In this document: in pieces, positions 21,609 to 32,970 of the stretch
How the letters are laid out: each line of letters opens with the position of its first letter
Position numbering within the stretch: the stretch's first letter is position 1
Origin: Rhabdophis nuchalis
Lineage: Eukaryota; Chordata; Lepidosauria; Squamata; Natricidae
Assembly (NCBI GenBank): GCA_039707465.1
Contig: CM077644.1
Location: 77,336,875-77,400,874 of the forward strand
Direction of reading: 5' to 3'
DNA length: 64,000 bases
The notes under the pieces: model-generated
Seen by the model: only the letters and a program-made list of their open reading frames with translations
Databases searched by the model: none
Told to the model about the DNA's origin: nothing
Translations under genes and position numbers: made by a program

Positions 21609-22334
21609 TTAAAATAGAAGAAATGTAAGGAATAAAGTGCTATTAATATAAATGAAATAATTCAGTAAAATAAGAGAAAAAAATTACCATAAAGGAAATG
21701 AAAACCATTATGGCATAAAACACATTTTCAGTCAGATCTTGAATCCAATATTATTTATATGATGAGATGTAAAATATATATAGAATTGAATATATTTGAA
21801 TTTTGGGGAGGCACAGAAAAATGCAGAGTTGTATGTTGAAGAAATTTCTATACAGACTGAACCAATAAATAAATGAAATGAAAATTTCTAGAAAATTTGA
21901 ATCCAGTTTACCCTGTCCCCTCCGATTTTTGATATGTGTGTTTGATTTTTTTGTACAGAAAAAAACCTGTGTAATTCGAAACTAACGTGCTTAATAATAT
22001 GCATATTTTAGATCAGTAAAGGATATGGAACATTTTTAACTTCCTTTATTGATCTAAAGTAAGCTTATGATTTTAGGATCATATACCTATATTTTGCTCA
22101 TAAAATATTGTGTAGAAAGTTAGATATTAAAGTGTTATTCTTAAACATATGATTTTGATGTTATATTCAAAATACATATATTTCATACAAATAGTATACC
22201 ATTATTTCTTTCAGTTGCCTTTTTGTTTGTTCTATGAATCTAAAGAGCCAACAAAAGAAATTAAAGTCCAACATTGTCCATTTAATATATTTTTAGTAAC
22301 AATTTTATAATTCCAGCTATTTTAAACCTGATTT
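21609..22334. other. AT-rich stretch, nothing recognised
   Basis: Very AT-rich sequence without open frames of note or recognisable repeats. Confidence 0.4.
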
Positions 22335-22530
22335 TATTTATTATTGGATTTTATCCCACCTTTATTATTTTTATAAATAACTCAAGGTGGTGAACACACA
22401 CAATGCTCCTTCGTCCTATTTTTTCCCCACAGGGTAATGTTGTGAGGTAGATTGGACTGAGAGAGCCTGGCTAAAATTCAACCAGCCAATTTATATGCCT
22501 AAGGCAAGATGAGAACACAAAACCTTAAAA
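22335..22530. repeat. Old squamate interspersed repeat (LINE 3' region)
   Basis: Decayed copy of a common reptile repeat, with ATTTTATCCCACCTTTATTA, ACTCAAGGTGGTGAACA and a block GGTAATGTTGTGAGGTAGAT resembling the familiar CCCTGTGAGGTGGGTTGGGC sequence. Other decayed pieces appear near 30.09 and 55.6 kb. Family assignment is tentative. Confidence 0.5.
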
Positions 22531-23649
22531 ATACTCTAGAAATGTCCATAATTCTTTTTTCTATTTTTTAAAATTCTACAAGGAAACAATGAAATGAATG
22601 ATTCAATATTTTTTAAAAGGTTTTCCTCAATTTTTTTCTCCCAGATACTTATTTATCCACTAGACATAGAAAAAATTTATTAATTTATCCAATGTTCATA
22701 TCCATTCATCTCACAAAATAAATGATTCTGAGAGGCATACAGCAAGAAATTTATATTAACTATTTCATTATATACTGAATTTACTGGGCTTATACAGTAT
22801 ATGAGAAACAACCTGAATTGACATCTGTAAACAATATTTCTTAATTAACCAATGATTTTAAAATGAATATGCCTAATTAGCTGTATATATTTTTGTTTTG
22901 TATCTGATGGAAGAAAGAGAAAAATAGCTCTTGACAAAGCAAGAGAACGGAACTGAACAATTATTTCACAAGCAATGCTATTTCATCTTGTGATATTGAG
23001 AGATGATGCAGAATGAAATTGACTCGCCTTTCTATAAGATTCAAGAGTGTCAAAAAATAAGTGAAATGTAAAAACCTCTGGCATATGTAAGAATTATTAA
23101 TTACTTCTTAAAACTTTTTAATTTCTACTTTTTATACAGGTAAGTTTTAAAATTTACATCAAAATGACTCATTAATCACTGACATCTTCAGAAACCTACC
23201 AATTAGTCATGTTTTGAATCATGACTGTAAGCTTTGAAATTTGACTTCTAACTAAAGTCATGACAGGTCATTTGTTCTCACATCATAATTCTAAAATATT
23301 TTTTTCCTTGTCCTTGGAGTTATTTTTGTACTATCATTAACTAACTGGCTAACTGAGATGGACTGAAAAAAAAAGCAAAATAATCACTAAAGGGAGGGAA
23401 AGCATTAGAATTTTTCAAGCTTCTTTGCTGCAAATTTATAGTTTAAAGTTCAGATCTGGTAGTCCTACATTTGTTAAATTTTCAATTAGCAAAATATTTT
23501 TTTTAAAAGAAACATTCTGAAAGCTTATTTTTAATATATAATATTAAAATCCCTTGAATAAATTGTGCATGAAGAAATAAAAACTGCAGCAGAATCCTGA
23601 AAATAATGGTTTAAGTCATAAATTAAATTTTATTACTGTACTTTTATTT
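22531..23649. other. AT-rich stretch, nothing recognised
   Basis: About 1.1 kb of AT-rich DNA without a supported gene or repeat. Confidence 0.4.
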
Positions 23650-24200
23650 ATTAGCTTAGACTACCAGAGTGCGGTTGGTCAGCCAGTTGCGAATCCATCT
23701 GATGGTGATGCTGTCTAACCCACATTTTTCTACTTTATCTAGTAGTAGGTTATGGTCTACCTTGTCAAATGCCTTACTGAGGTCCAAGTAAACTATATCG
23801 ACGGCATTCCTCTGGTTCACAAATTTTGTCACATTATCAAAGAATGCAATAAGATTAGTCTGGCATGATCTGTTTTTGACAAAACCATGTTGGCTTTTGG
23901 TTATTATTTTGTTTGCTTCTAGGTGTTCAGTAATTCGCTGCTTGATTATTTTTTCCAGAATCTTTCCTGGTATTGAGGTCAGGCTGATGGGTCTGTAGTT
24001 TCCTGGGTCTATCTTTTTTCATTTTTTGAAGATGGGAACCACATCAGCTCTTTTCCAGTCCTCTGGTAGTTCCCCAGTGTTCCAGGATCTCTGAAAGATA
24101 TAGTTCAGTGGTTCTGAGATCTCATCTGCCAGTTCCTTTTCTCTGAGGTGTTTTTGCAGTCTTATGGTTGTTCTTCCATGTATTCAGGAGTTCTTATCAT
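23650..24200 (-). pseudogene. CR1-group LINE reverse transcriptase fragment
   Basis: Read on the minus strand, the sequence encodes RT blocks of a CR1-type LINE: DWKRADVVPIFKK, DPGNYRPISLTSIPGKILE, KSQHGFVKNRSCQTNLIAF, NAVDIVYLDLSKAFDKVDH and LDSITIRWIRNWLTNRTLV. These are RT domains 0-4 in order. It stops before the YADD box and carries at least one in-frame stop (after IFKK). No long open frame survives, so this is a truncated dead copy. Confidence 0.88.
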
Positions 24201-24442
24201 TCTCTTTTAATTTTTCTGTCTTTTATCTTATTATATAAGACAGCCATAGTTGTCTGGTTAACCAGCTTCTTAATTTAATCAGTTTAGTATTATTCTGTAT
24301 TTTTAATATGCATGATATGAATCTGCATTGTAACTTAATATTTCTTAAGGAAAATTTGATACAAGACCAACACTAAAACTGCTGGTATCTCAGATGTCAG
24401 ATATAAATTCCCATTGTTTGTTTGTTCACAATAGGTTTGATG

Positions 24443-25480
24443 CAGGGGTGGCTGTCAAATATTTTTACTACCGGTTCTGACGGTGTGGCCAGGTGGTCAT
24501 GTCACTGAGTGGGCATGGCCTCCTTGACTTCACTCATGCACATGCAGTCACATGCCCCCCACCTAGCCACGCCCACAGAACCACAAAAATTTGTTTCCCC
24601 CCTTGCCGCTTTCTCGGCCATTTGGTTCCCCCTTGTCACTTTTCAGCCAGCTGCCCAGCCCAGCAGGGCAGGTGGGGCCCAGGCTGCACCCAGTGGGGTG
24701 GGGGCAGGTAACACTCTGTCCTGCAGGGGCAGCAGTGGTGAGCGGTAAGGGAAGCGAGCACCGGCCATCATCCCTGCCTCCTTCCTCCAAGAACCGTGGC
24801 AGCAGGGAAACAGAGGCTTCTTTGCCAGCCTCTCAGCTGATCTGTCCCATCCATCCCCCCTTACAAACACGCACATACACACACACCACCCTTGTCATGG
24901 CGCGAGGTGTGTGTGTAAGGCGGGTTGGATGGAACATATCAGCTGGGAGGCTGGCAAAAGAAGCCTCTGTTTCCCTGCTGCCACGGCCCTCACAGGAAAG
25001 AGCAGGGATGCTGGCCAGCACTCCCCCCCCCCGCCGCTTTCCCGACTAGCCACCCAGCTAAGCAGGGAAGGTGGGGCTGCATCTGGCAGGGAGGGGGCAG
25101 TAATGCTCCATCCCACAGAGGCGGTGGTGGCCAGCAGTAAGGGAAGCAAGCGCCAGCCAGCATCCCTGCCTCCTTCTTCCACGAGCATGGCCAGGGAGAA
25201 ATTGGGGAGAGAGGGAGGAGACAGCCATCCCTAGCAGAAGCTTGTCTTTCTCCTCCCTCTCTCTCCCTGATTTCTCCCCACAGCAAACAAGGAGGTTCCC
25301 AAAGAGAATGAAGCATGGGCGCTTCTTCCAACAGCCTAGGCCTCCGCTCCTCTCCCTTCCTCAGCTGTTTCTTTCTTTTGCTAGTATGGGGGTGTGGCCA
25401 GGCTGCCATAGCGTCCAGTCCAGTACACCAGATTTTCACTACCTCTTCTGGCGTACCATAGCGGGAGGAACCCACCTCTG
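24443..25480. mobile_element. 1-kb hAT-like foldback element with 8-bp target duplication
   Basis: Starts CAGGGGTGGCTGTCAAATAT and ends GGAGGAACCCACCTCTG. Tips CAGGGGTGG/CCACCTCTG are inverted, and GTTTGATG flanks both sides (24435-24442 and 25481-25488). The interior is GC-rich and has a long hairpin: about 24793-24860 pairs with about 24922-24984 (GGCAGCAGGGAAACAGAGGC and its complement). Blocks at 24651-24790 and 25056-25180 also repeat directly. Open frames on both strands here follow composition and encode no transposase. The ACTACCGGTTCTG motif marks a widespread squamate hAT MITE family. Confidence 0.88.
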
Positions 25481-25488
25481 GTTTGATG

Positions 25489-25985
25489 ATTGATACTGTG
25501 TTTTTACTTTTAGATAGAGAGCAATTATCTGAAATCCTATGATTTGAAATAGCAAGCAGTAGTTTAATGAATCACCCTGCTAAACAACAAGGAATTTAAG
25601 TGTAAAACATGCTTCTGTCTGTGGTCTTCAAAGAAGCTACATTTTTTTCTCAGAATCATACAGCTCATTAATGGGTAATTCAGTGATGAAAATAATAATG
25701 GCAGTAAGTTTTCTCAACAGGAAAGGGATTTCAGGTGCATTTTGTGGTGCACTCTGAGTTACATGGGGCAATAAGGAAGCTCGACCAAAGTCGAGTTAAT
25801 ATCAAAGTCAGATTTTTTTAAATGTTCATTTTCATTCATAATGCATTGGAGTGTAGTAGGAAATATATATTAGTATATAGTACATAAAGGAAGAAGTGGT
25901 ATACTTTTGGACAGTCTGTAAGATGTAGTGCTGGGTGATGCAGTCTTGTACTGGTTCAGCTCTTTTCTTCAAAGGTCTCAATTAA
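25489..25985. other. Non-coding stretch, nothing recognised
   Basis: AT-rich sequence between a hAT element and an old L2 copy. No gene is seen. Confidence 0.4.
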
Positions 25986-26750
25986 CCAGTCTCCTGTTCA
26001 AAGAGCAGGTGACAGTTGTGGCTAGTAATGCATCTTTTCCTGAAACGTGAGACCCTGTACACAGTCACTGATGCCCTGGTCATCTCCTTGTTGTTGGATT
26101 ACTGTGGGGGGGTCTAAATACCCTTAAAGCATATTTGGAAGCTACGATTGGTACAGAATGCAGTGATATAGACAGTTCTAGAAGCCCTTTGAGTGATACA
26201 TATGGCCTTGCTGTTATGTGAGCTGCACTGTCTGCCAGTTTGCTTTCAGGTCCAATCCAAGGTTTTTATCATCACCTTTAAAGCCCTTTATGGCATGGAT
26301 CTCTGCTATTTGAGGAACTGCCTTTCCCTGATGGAGCTAACCCACCTTGCTTATTCCAGCAGAAAGGACCTACTTTGCATCCCATCAACCAAAGAATTTC
26401 AGGCGGCAGTATTAATGAGAAGATCCTTTTCTGCTGTGATCCCTTGGCCATTGCCCTAACAGAGGTGAGGTCAGCCCCCACATTCCTAGCCTTCTGAAAG
26501 AACCTAAAAACCTGGTTCTACAGCTTGGCCTGGGGCCCCAAAAGGGGCCTGCTACATTGAGGTTGCTGATGAGGTAGAGACGAGTCTCACGCCCAGGTGA
26601 CCAGTCATCTTGGTTCTTAATTTTTATTTATTCTAATTTTCATTGTTGTTTAACACTTTTAAACTTTGTATTATAGTGTAAGCTGCCCAGAGTTGCTGTA
26701 TGAGTGAGATGGGTGGTATAGAAATTTAATAAATAAAATAACATTTTAAT
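25986..26750 (+). mobile_element. Old L2-clade LINE 3' fragment
   Basis: A decayed L2 ORF2 C-terminus. Frames around 26040-26460 give pieces like TVTDALVISLLLDYC and ELHCLPVCFQVQSKVFIITF then KALYGMDLCYLRNCLSLMEL, which match the L2 end [17 protein letters not shown] ... [19 protein letters not shown] in the 31-kb copy. The 3' tail has AAGCTGCCCAGAGTTGCTGT, GATGGGTGGTATAGAAATTT and AATAAATAAAAT. It carries more mutations than the other L2 copies, so it is an older subfamily. Confidence 0.8.
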
Positions 26751-27502
26751 AAAATTATCTGATCTGTATTGTTTTCATGATTAGAATATTATTAGTCTAT
26801 AATATATATGGTATCTATTATAAAAGTATAATAACAAACATTTAATATTTTTACTTATTCATCAATTTTGCCCTTAATATTTATAACACTTTTCTACAGA
26901 GCAATCATGTATTTAAAAAAAGGTTAAAAAGAGACCAGAGCTGTTTATAACATCCAATATAGTCTATAGGAAAATAGTTTTTAATTACAATCTACTGTTT
27001 CTGGGCAATATAAATGATAGCTTAGTTTGGAAAAGAGAATTACTATGATTAAACACAAGTTTCCTTGACAACCAGCTAGATGCCGTGAATGCTGAATTGT
27101 TTGGGAGCTGTATATAGTCTTCAAGATTTCATCTAGAAAGTGATCTTTCTGTTTGCTTACATTTTGGTATGATATTACTAACATTTTGTACAAAAGGTTT
27201 CGAAGCCTTACAGAATTTTAGAGTGCAGCTCACTAAACTACTGAGGATTAACTAACTGCATTGTTGTTTTGTTGTTTGTGCATTTATTTAAAGACTGGTT
27301 TGCTTGTCCATTGAACCATGAGAATGTGCCAACAATACTGGAAAGGGTTATTTAAGGACACATGCCTTTTAGATAAGCATCAAGTACTTTGTTGCATGAA
27401 TTTATTACATGCACATATACCCATGATATTATTTTCTTTCAGGAGTGGAAAAAATTATGCAGAATATAGAAAAGTAATAAGAAATAATAAACCAAAGGAA
27501 AG
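26751..27502. other. AT-rich stretch, nothing recognised
   Basis: Non-coding sequence; no recognisable repeat or exon. Confidence 0.4.
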
Positions 27503-28000
27503 TACTGCATTTTACAGAGTATAACACGCACCTTCCCTCCTGCAAAAGATGGTGAAAATCTAGCTGCGTCTTATACACTGAATACAGCATTTTTGATCTA
27601 CTGAAACCCCGCCCCCTTTGCAAAAATGGATGTGCAGAGGGCTTGGGAGGCTTGCAAAGTGCTCCTGGTGGCTTAAGACGGCCAAAACAAGCATTTTTTG
27701 CTTGTCCCCCCCCCCCCCCGCTCCCAGGAGCACTCTAGAAGTCTCCCAAAGCCTCTGCATGCCCTTATTTTTTGCAAAAACTGGCCTGTTTTTTACTCGG
27801 TTTTGCCCCCCTCCCCTGCCAGCCCCAAGGAGCACTCTAAGAGCTGCCCAAAGCTCTGCATGCCCCCTTTTTTTGCAAAAAACTAGGCATGCAGAGGGTT
27901 TGGGAGGCCTGCAGAGTGCAATTTTTTTTTTTTAATTACCTCTTCAAAATCATTGTGCATTTTATACTCCAGTGAATCTTATAGTCCGAAAAATATGGTA
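27503..28000. mobile_element. TA-flanked MITE (TACCGTATTTTTCGG family), copy 3
   Basis: 498 bp. The left end TACTGCATTTTACAGAGTAT is the imperfect inverted complement of the right end ATAGTCCGAAAAATATGGTA. The interior shares GTCTTATACACTGAATACAG and AAACCCCGCCCCCTTTGCAA with copies 1 and 2, plus a C run at about 27705-27719. It encodes nothing recognisable. Confidence 0.8.
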
Positions 28001-29271
28001 AACACATGAGAATAAGAAGGAAACATAGTTAAATCCAGTTTATGCTCACACTATTCACTATACTTCTCCATTTCTTTCTGTCCTTGCAAACCATGATTGC
28101 TACTGATACATCCATACACTGTTTCATAGTTTCATACAGTTATAATTTCTACTATGAAAAGGTTCAGAATAAATACTAATATATACCCTTTGTCATTATT
28201 TTGGGATGGAGTGGCAGCCTGACAGTTAAAATCATTATTTTGGACATGAGAGAACATGAGTTTAATAATAGCAGACAGGCAATGAGTTAATTCTAGCATT
28301 TGTGCTTGTTCCATATTTCTGCCTGTTTACAATATATATTTTGTGACTTTAATGTTAATTTTTATGACAATCACTCAGAGCTTACATGATAACTTTGAGC
28401 TGAGTAGCTGTGTAAAGTATAACAAACAAAACTCAAAATGTAAGACTACCATATGAGCCAAGAAGAAAAATGTTATAGTAACTATAATGACAACAATGGG
28501 ACATTATAATGAGCTTGCCACATTAAGAATATTTATTTTCAAGAACATATCCTGGCAATAATATAGAATCAACATTGATGTGCTTTTCAAATTTCACCAT
28601 AGAAACATATGATGAGCCTTGTGATTTACAGATTGCAGCGAACATAGATTTAAAGGAGCTGGACTGAAGCTGATTGCTGAAATTAGAAAATGAGTCAAAT
28701 AACAAAAGTCTCTTGACTTATGAGGTAAAGAAAATAGCAGACATTTATAAGATCATAATAATTAAAAGTTTGAATCACTACTATTGTGAAAACAGTCCAA
28801 TTAAAAAAAAAAGATACTCAAAAAGCTAAACAATATAAGACTGCCAGATAGAGGACAAGAAGACAAAAAGGAAGACATCTTGTTTTTTGTTGCATGCCTG
28901 GTCACCCAGTCTTGACAGGACAAGGAAGCATTGATTTTGATCAAAATAATGTTCAGACTGATATCATTCATAAACTTAGATGAATATATATAGAAAAGCA
29001 CTCTTACTCAGCAACCTCTAGCTAGGTATAGCATTATTTGGTTGTAATTGTTAAACAATAGCTATGATGTGTAATGGTGTTCCTACTGGTAGATTATTTT
29101 TTGTAATAGTTGTTAATGTGATATCGCACTACATCCATTTAGATGCAGACTCTAAAGAAACATATTTTGGGAGATTTTTTTAAACTTAAGAATCATAATA
29201 TATCTGAATAATTGTTCCTTCTATTCTTCTACTTTATTTACTGTAACTTTAGATGTTCTTAGTCTAAAGCA
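28001..29271. other. AT-rich stretch, nothing recognised
   Basis: About 1.3 kb of non-coding DNA without recognised elements. Confidence 0.4.
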
Positions 29272-29345
29272 GAGATTGGCAATTAATTATTCCAAGGGGC
29301 CACATGAGGAACTGGGACAGTTGTGGAGGGCCACTGCCGACACTG
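29272..29345. repeat. Possible hAT fragment
   Basis: GCAGAGATTGGCAATTAATT followed by GGGGCCACATGAGGAACTGG resembles the start of hAT elements that begin CAG(A/G)GGTGGGCAA. It is short and decayed, and no right end is seen. Confidence 0.35.
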
Positions 29346-29559
29346 CTGCTGCTACATACTACTGTCAACTACTGACATATTACCTTGTGTCTACTAATAT
29401 GAATAGCTTAAGTAGCAAGCTATGTTCCACAAGTCAGACTGGCATTTTGGTTGCCGTCACTGCATTACCAGACCCAAGGGGTTTATTTGGTACCATTTTT
29501 ACTGCAAATAAATTGCCACGTATCTGAATTATTGTCACATAACTAGGGAGTGGTACAAC

Positions 29560-29654
29560 AATTGTAACTTCAAGAATGGATCGCGAATCACTTTTCCCAA
29601 GGCTGTTGTAACTTTGAACTAGTATACAAATGGTCATGTCAAGGGCTGCCTGTA
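29560..29654. repeat. Fragment of the CTTGACTTAC palindromic MITE
   Basis: TTGTAACTTTGAAC and AAGGGCTGCCTGTA match the right part of the complete copy at 51655-52051 (TTGTAACTTTGAACGG and GAGGGCTCCTGTA). Confidence 0.65.
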
Positions 29655-30091
29655 CTGTATAGTGCAGATGCAAATAAATATGGACATATATTTAATTTAC
29701 AATTTATTGTCTGTAATTTAGACTCCCTACCTACATAGTTTAATCACATTCTTATCCAAAGACACTAGAGGTATTCTGAATGCTAGTTCTCAGTTATTCC
29801 GGATAATTATCATTTCCTTAAGAATGAGTTCAGCCTGCAACAATTTCATTATAATTATCTTAAACACAATGTCTTGGATAAACAACTTGGATTTGAAAAG
29901 TATCTTCTATATGGTTCTGCTTTTTGTAACTCTCATTTTAGGTAGTGATGTACCAGTAATAGATTTATCAGGTATAAATATTTGGCATTACACTGACTTA
30001 TTGTGTATAAAATATTATCAAATTTGACTATCTGGCATTAGGCTGAAAACTATTATTAAATGGAATTAAAATTAAATTAATTGGAAATTAC
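29655..30091. other. AT-rich stretch, nothing recognised
   Basis: Non-coding; no repeat or gene supported. Confidence 0.4.
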
Positions 30092-30133
30092 AGTAAGACT
30101 GAAAACTGTGAGTTCTAGTCCTGTCGTAGGTAT

Positions 30134-30258
30134 GTGTTGAGGTCGGGTCAGAGTAAGGACACACAGCATTGTAAACGTGAAGGCTTTTATTCCTTCCGTT
30201 AAAAGGAACAGCGGCTTGAGCCATTGAGTCTGTGATCGCTCCAGGGTCAGATATAGGG
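30134..30258 (-). mobile_element. Possible LTR fragment
   Basis: On the minus strand this ends ...GGAATAAAAGCCTTCACG ... GACCCGACCTCAACA, so an AATAAA signal lies about 60 bp before a CA terminus, like the R/U5 end of an LTR. The other end runs into CR1 sequence without a visible TG terminus or duplication, so this is tentative. Confidence 0.35.
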
Positions 30259-30335
30259 TCTCCTGCTTGGGCAGGGGGTTGGATTAGATGACCTGCAAGA
30301 TCCCTTCCAACTCTGTTAATCTGTAATATTGCAGA
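30259..30335 (+). mobile_element. CR1-group LINE 3' tail
   Basis: TCCTGCTTGGGCAGGGGGTT, GGATTAGATGACCTGCAAGA and TCCCTTCCAACTCTGTTAAT are the hallmark 3' end of squamate CR1 elements. The rest of the element is absent. Confidence 0.8.
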
Positions 30336-30737
30336 ATTCATTAAGTCATAAAGCTGTAGTTTGTCTACAAACTTTATTTCATTCGGCTGGGGCAAAAAGG
30401 CATTAGTCTTTTTTCCATGCTTCATGACTGTTTTTCTAAAATTTATCTTGACTTTGATATCAAATAAGTTTGGGTTACTTCCAGAACAGCCCAGAATAGA
30501 TTGAGTCCAAACTGGATTGCAGGACCTCTGTGCATACCTAATAGTGTATGAATAATTTAGTGTATCCTAATTAGCAGTTGACAGAATTACATACGTGTAG
30601 TTGTGTTTCAATCTAATGTATTTGAGTTAGTTTGTACTGAGGTAAACTGACAAGAAGTTAATTTGTGCTGTTTGTGGTTATCAATAATGTAATTTCAACT
30701 GAAAATATATTGAGGAGTATTTTGGCTGTCTATATTT
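30336..30737. other. AT-rich stretch, nothing recognised
   Basis: Non-coding spacer before a long minus-strand L2 copy. Confidence 0.4.
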
Positions 30738-32970
30738 ATTTATTTATTTTATTTTATTTTATTCAATTTATATCCCGCCCTTCTCCAACAGGACCCAGGG
30801 CGGCGCACAGGAATTTAAAACAACATACAAAAATAGAACCAAATACATAAATTTAAAAAACCTATTAAATGACAAAAGACCTGCGCTAAAACCAAATTAA
30901 AATCCCCCATTTAAAACTGTCTAATATTTGTCCCAGCGGAGGCTATGTTAGGCCGGCTTGATGAAATAAGTGTGTTTTTAAACACCGGCGGAAGAGGCGG
31001 AGGTCGGTGATAGTGCGGAGTTCAGGGGGTAGGTCGTTCCACAGGGCAGGGCCCGCCACAGAGAAGGCCCTTCCCCTGGGTGTCACCAGCCGGCATTGTC
31101 CGGCCGAAGACACCCTGAGAAGGCCCTCTCTGTGGGAGCGGATCGGTCTAAGGGATATATGGGGCAGGAGACGGTCTCGCATATAACTAGGCCCCGAGCC
31201 ATGGAGCGTTTTGAAGATGGTCGTCAAGACCTTGAAGCGCACCCGAAAGACCACAGGAAGCCAGTGCAGCTCGCGCAGGATCAGTGTTATGTGGGAGTAT
31301 CTAGCTCCCGTAATCACCCGCGCGGCTGCATTCTGGACTAGCTGTAGCTTTCGAGTGCACCTCAAGGGAAGCCCCATGTAGAGAGCATTGCAGTAGTCCA
31401 GTCGGGATGTCACGAGGGCCTGAGTGACTGTGCGAAGGGCAGCCCGGTCCAGTAAGGGGCGCAATTGGCGCATCAGGCGTACCTGATGAAACGCCCCCCT
31501 TGGCCACGGCCGCCACATGGTCCTCCATGGACAGCCGGGAATCCAGGAGGACACCCAAATTGCGCGCCCTCTCCACGGGGGCCGGTGTTTTGCCCCCAAT
31601 GGCCAGAGTTGGAGTAATCTGGCTGAACCGTGGTGCCGGAAACCACAGCCACTCAGTCTTGGCAGGGTTGAGCTTGAGTTTGTTACTACCCATCCAGATC
31701 CGTACGGCTTCCAAACACCGGGACATCACCTCAACGGCATCGTTGGGGTGGTCTGGGGTGGAGATGTACAGCTGAGTATCATCAGCGTACAGATGATATC
31801 CCACCCCAAAACCACGGATGATCTCACCCAGCGGCTTCATATATTTGTTGAACAGTAGGGGCGAGAGGACCGACCCCTGAGGGACCCCGCATACGAGGGG
31901 CCTCGAGGCCGACCTCTGCCCCCCTGTCAACACATATTGCAACCGACCAGAGAGGTAGGACGAGAACCACCATAAAACGGTGCCTCCCAGCCCCAACCCC
32001 CCCAGTCGGTGCAATAGGATACCATGGTCGATGGTATCAAAAGCCGCTGAGAGGTCTAACAGGACTAGGATAGAGGAATATCCTCTATCCCGCGCCCTCC
32101 AGAGATCATCCACCAACGCGACCAATGCCGTCTCGGTACTGTGACCGGGTCGGAAGCCGGACTGGCGCGGGTCTAGATAATCAACTTCCTCCAGGTGTCG
32201 CGGAAACTGTTGGGCCACCACACTCTCAACAACCTTCGCTAGAAAGTGAAGGTTGGAGACCGGACGAAAGTTCTCTAATAATGCTGGGTCCAGGGACGGC
32301 TTCTTGAGGAGGGGCCTTACCACCGCCTCTTTCAAGACGGCAGGCAGGGACCCCTCACTCAAAGATGCGTTGACAATGCCCTGGAGCCAGCCTCGTGTCG
32401 TCTCCCAGGATGCCAGTACAAGCCAGGAGGGACACGGGTCCAATAAACATGTGGTAGCCTTAAGTCTCTTTGACAACCTGTCCATATCCTCGGTAGTAAC
32501 AAAGTCAAACTCCTCCCAGAATGGAGCCTCAAGACCAACCTCGAACAATCTCGCTGGACCACTCTCGATGGAGGGTAACTCATTCCGAATCCGAGTGATT
32601 TTGTCCTGCAGATAAATCCCAAATTCCTCTGCTCGTCCCTGTAGAGGGGCTTCCCGCAGCCTCTGATGAAGGAGGGAGCGGGTCACCCCAAACAGGGCGG
32701 CAGGGCGGTTATCTGCGGATGCAATAAGGGTGGCACAATACTCACGTTTGGCCACTCTTATCGCCACTAAGTAAGTCCTAATATGGATTCTCACTAGTGT
32801 TCGGTCGGCTTCGGAGTGAGAGGATCTCCATCTGCTCTCTAGGCGTCTCTTGTGGCGTTTCATCTCCCTCAGCTCCTCAGTAAACCAAGGAACCTGGGTG
32901 ACTCGACGCCGCAAGAGAGGCCGCAAGGGCGCGACTCGGTCCAAGGCCCCCGTGGCCGCACTCAGGCTAT
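30738..32970 (-). mobile_element. L2-clade LINE, 2.2 kb, 5'-truncated
   Basis: The longest LINE in the window, on the minus strand. The 3' end is at 30738 with (TTTAT)n on the plus strand, i.e. an A-rich tail, and the family 3' UTR signature (ATATCCCGCCCTTCTCC, CCCAGGGCGGCGCACAGG). ORF2 covers the RT and C-terminal domains but not the endonuclease. The second L2 copy at 37.75-39.16 kb is closely similar. Confidence 0.93.
30943..32944 (-). pseudogene. L2 ORF2: reverse transcriptase and C-terminal domain
   Basis: On the minus strand, 32944-31500 encodes in order: PWFTEELREMKRHKRRLES, an RT region with [97 protein letters not shown] and catalytic YADD (31778-31789). The C-terminal half continues in another frame (31599-30943) with [40 protein letters not shown] and LWNDLPPELRTITDLRLFRR. 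The frame changes at a C run at 31494-31499, six C's here but seven in the 38-kb copy. One indel therefore accounts for the break. The endonuclease is missing through 5' truncation. Confidence 0.9.

Noticed and set aside
24493..25475. Several overlapping 70-160-codon frames on both strands
   Set aside because: They lie in the GC-rich interior of the hAT foldback element and show no transposase motif.
31096..32615. Plus-strand frames of 80-120 codons
   Set aside because: They are antisense to the L2 reverse transcriptase.
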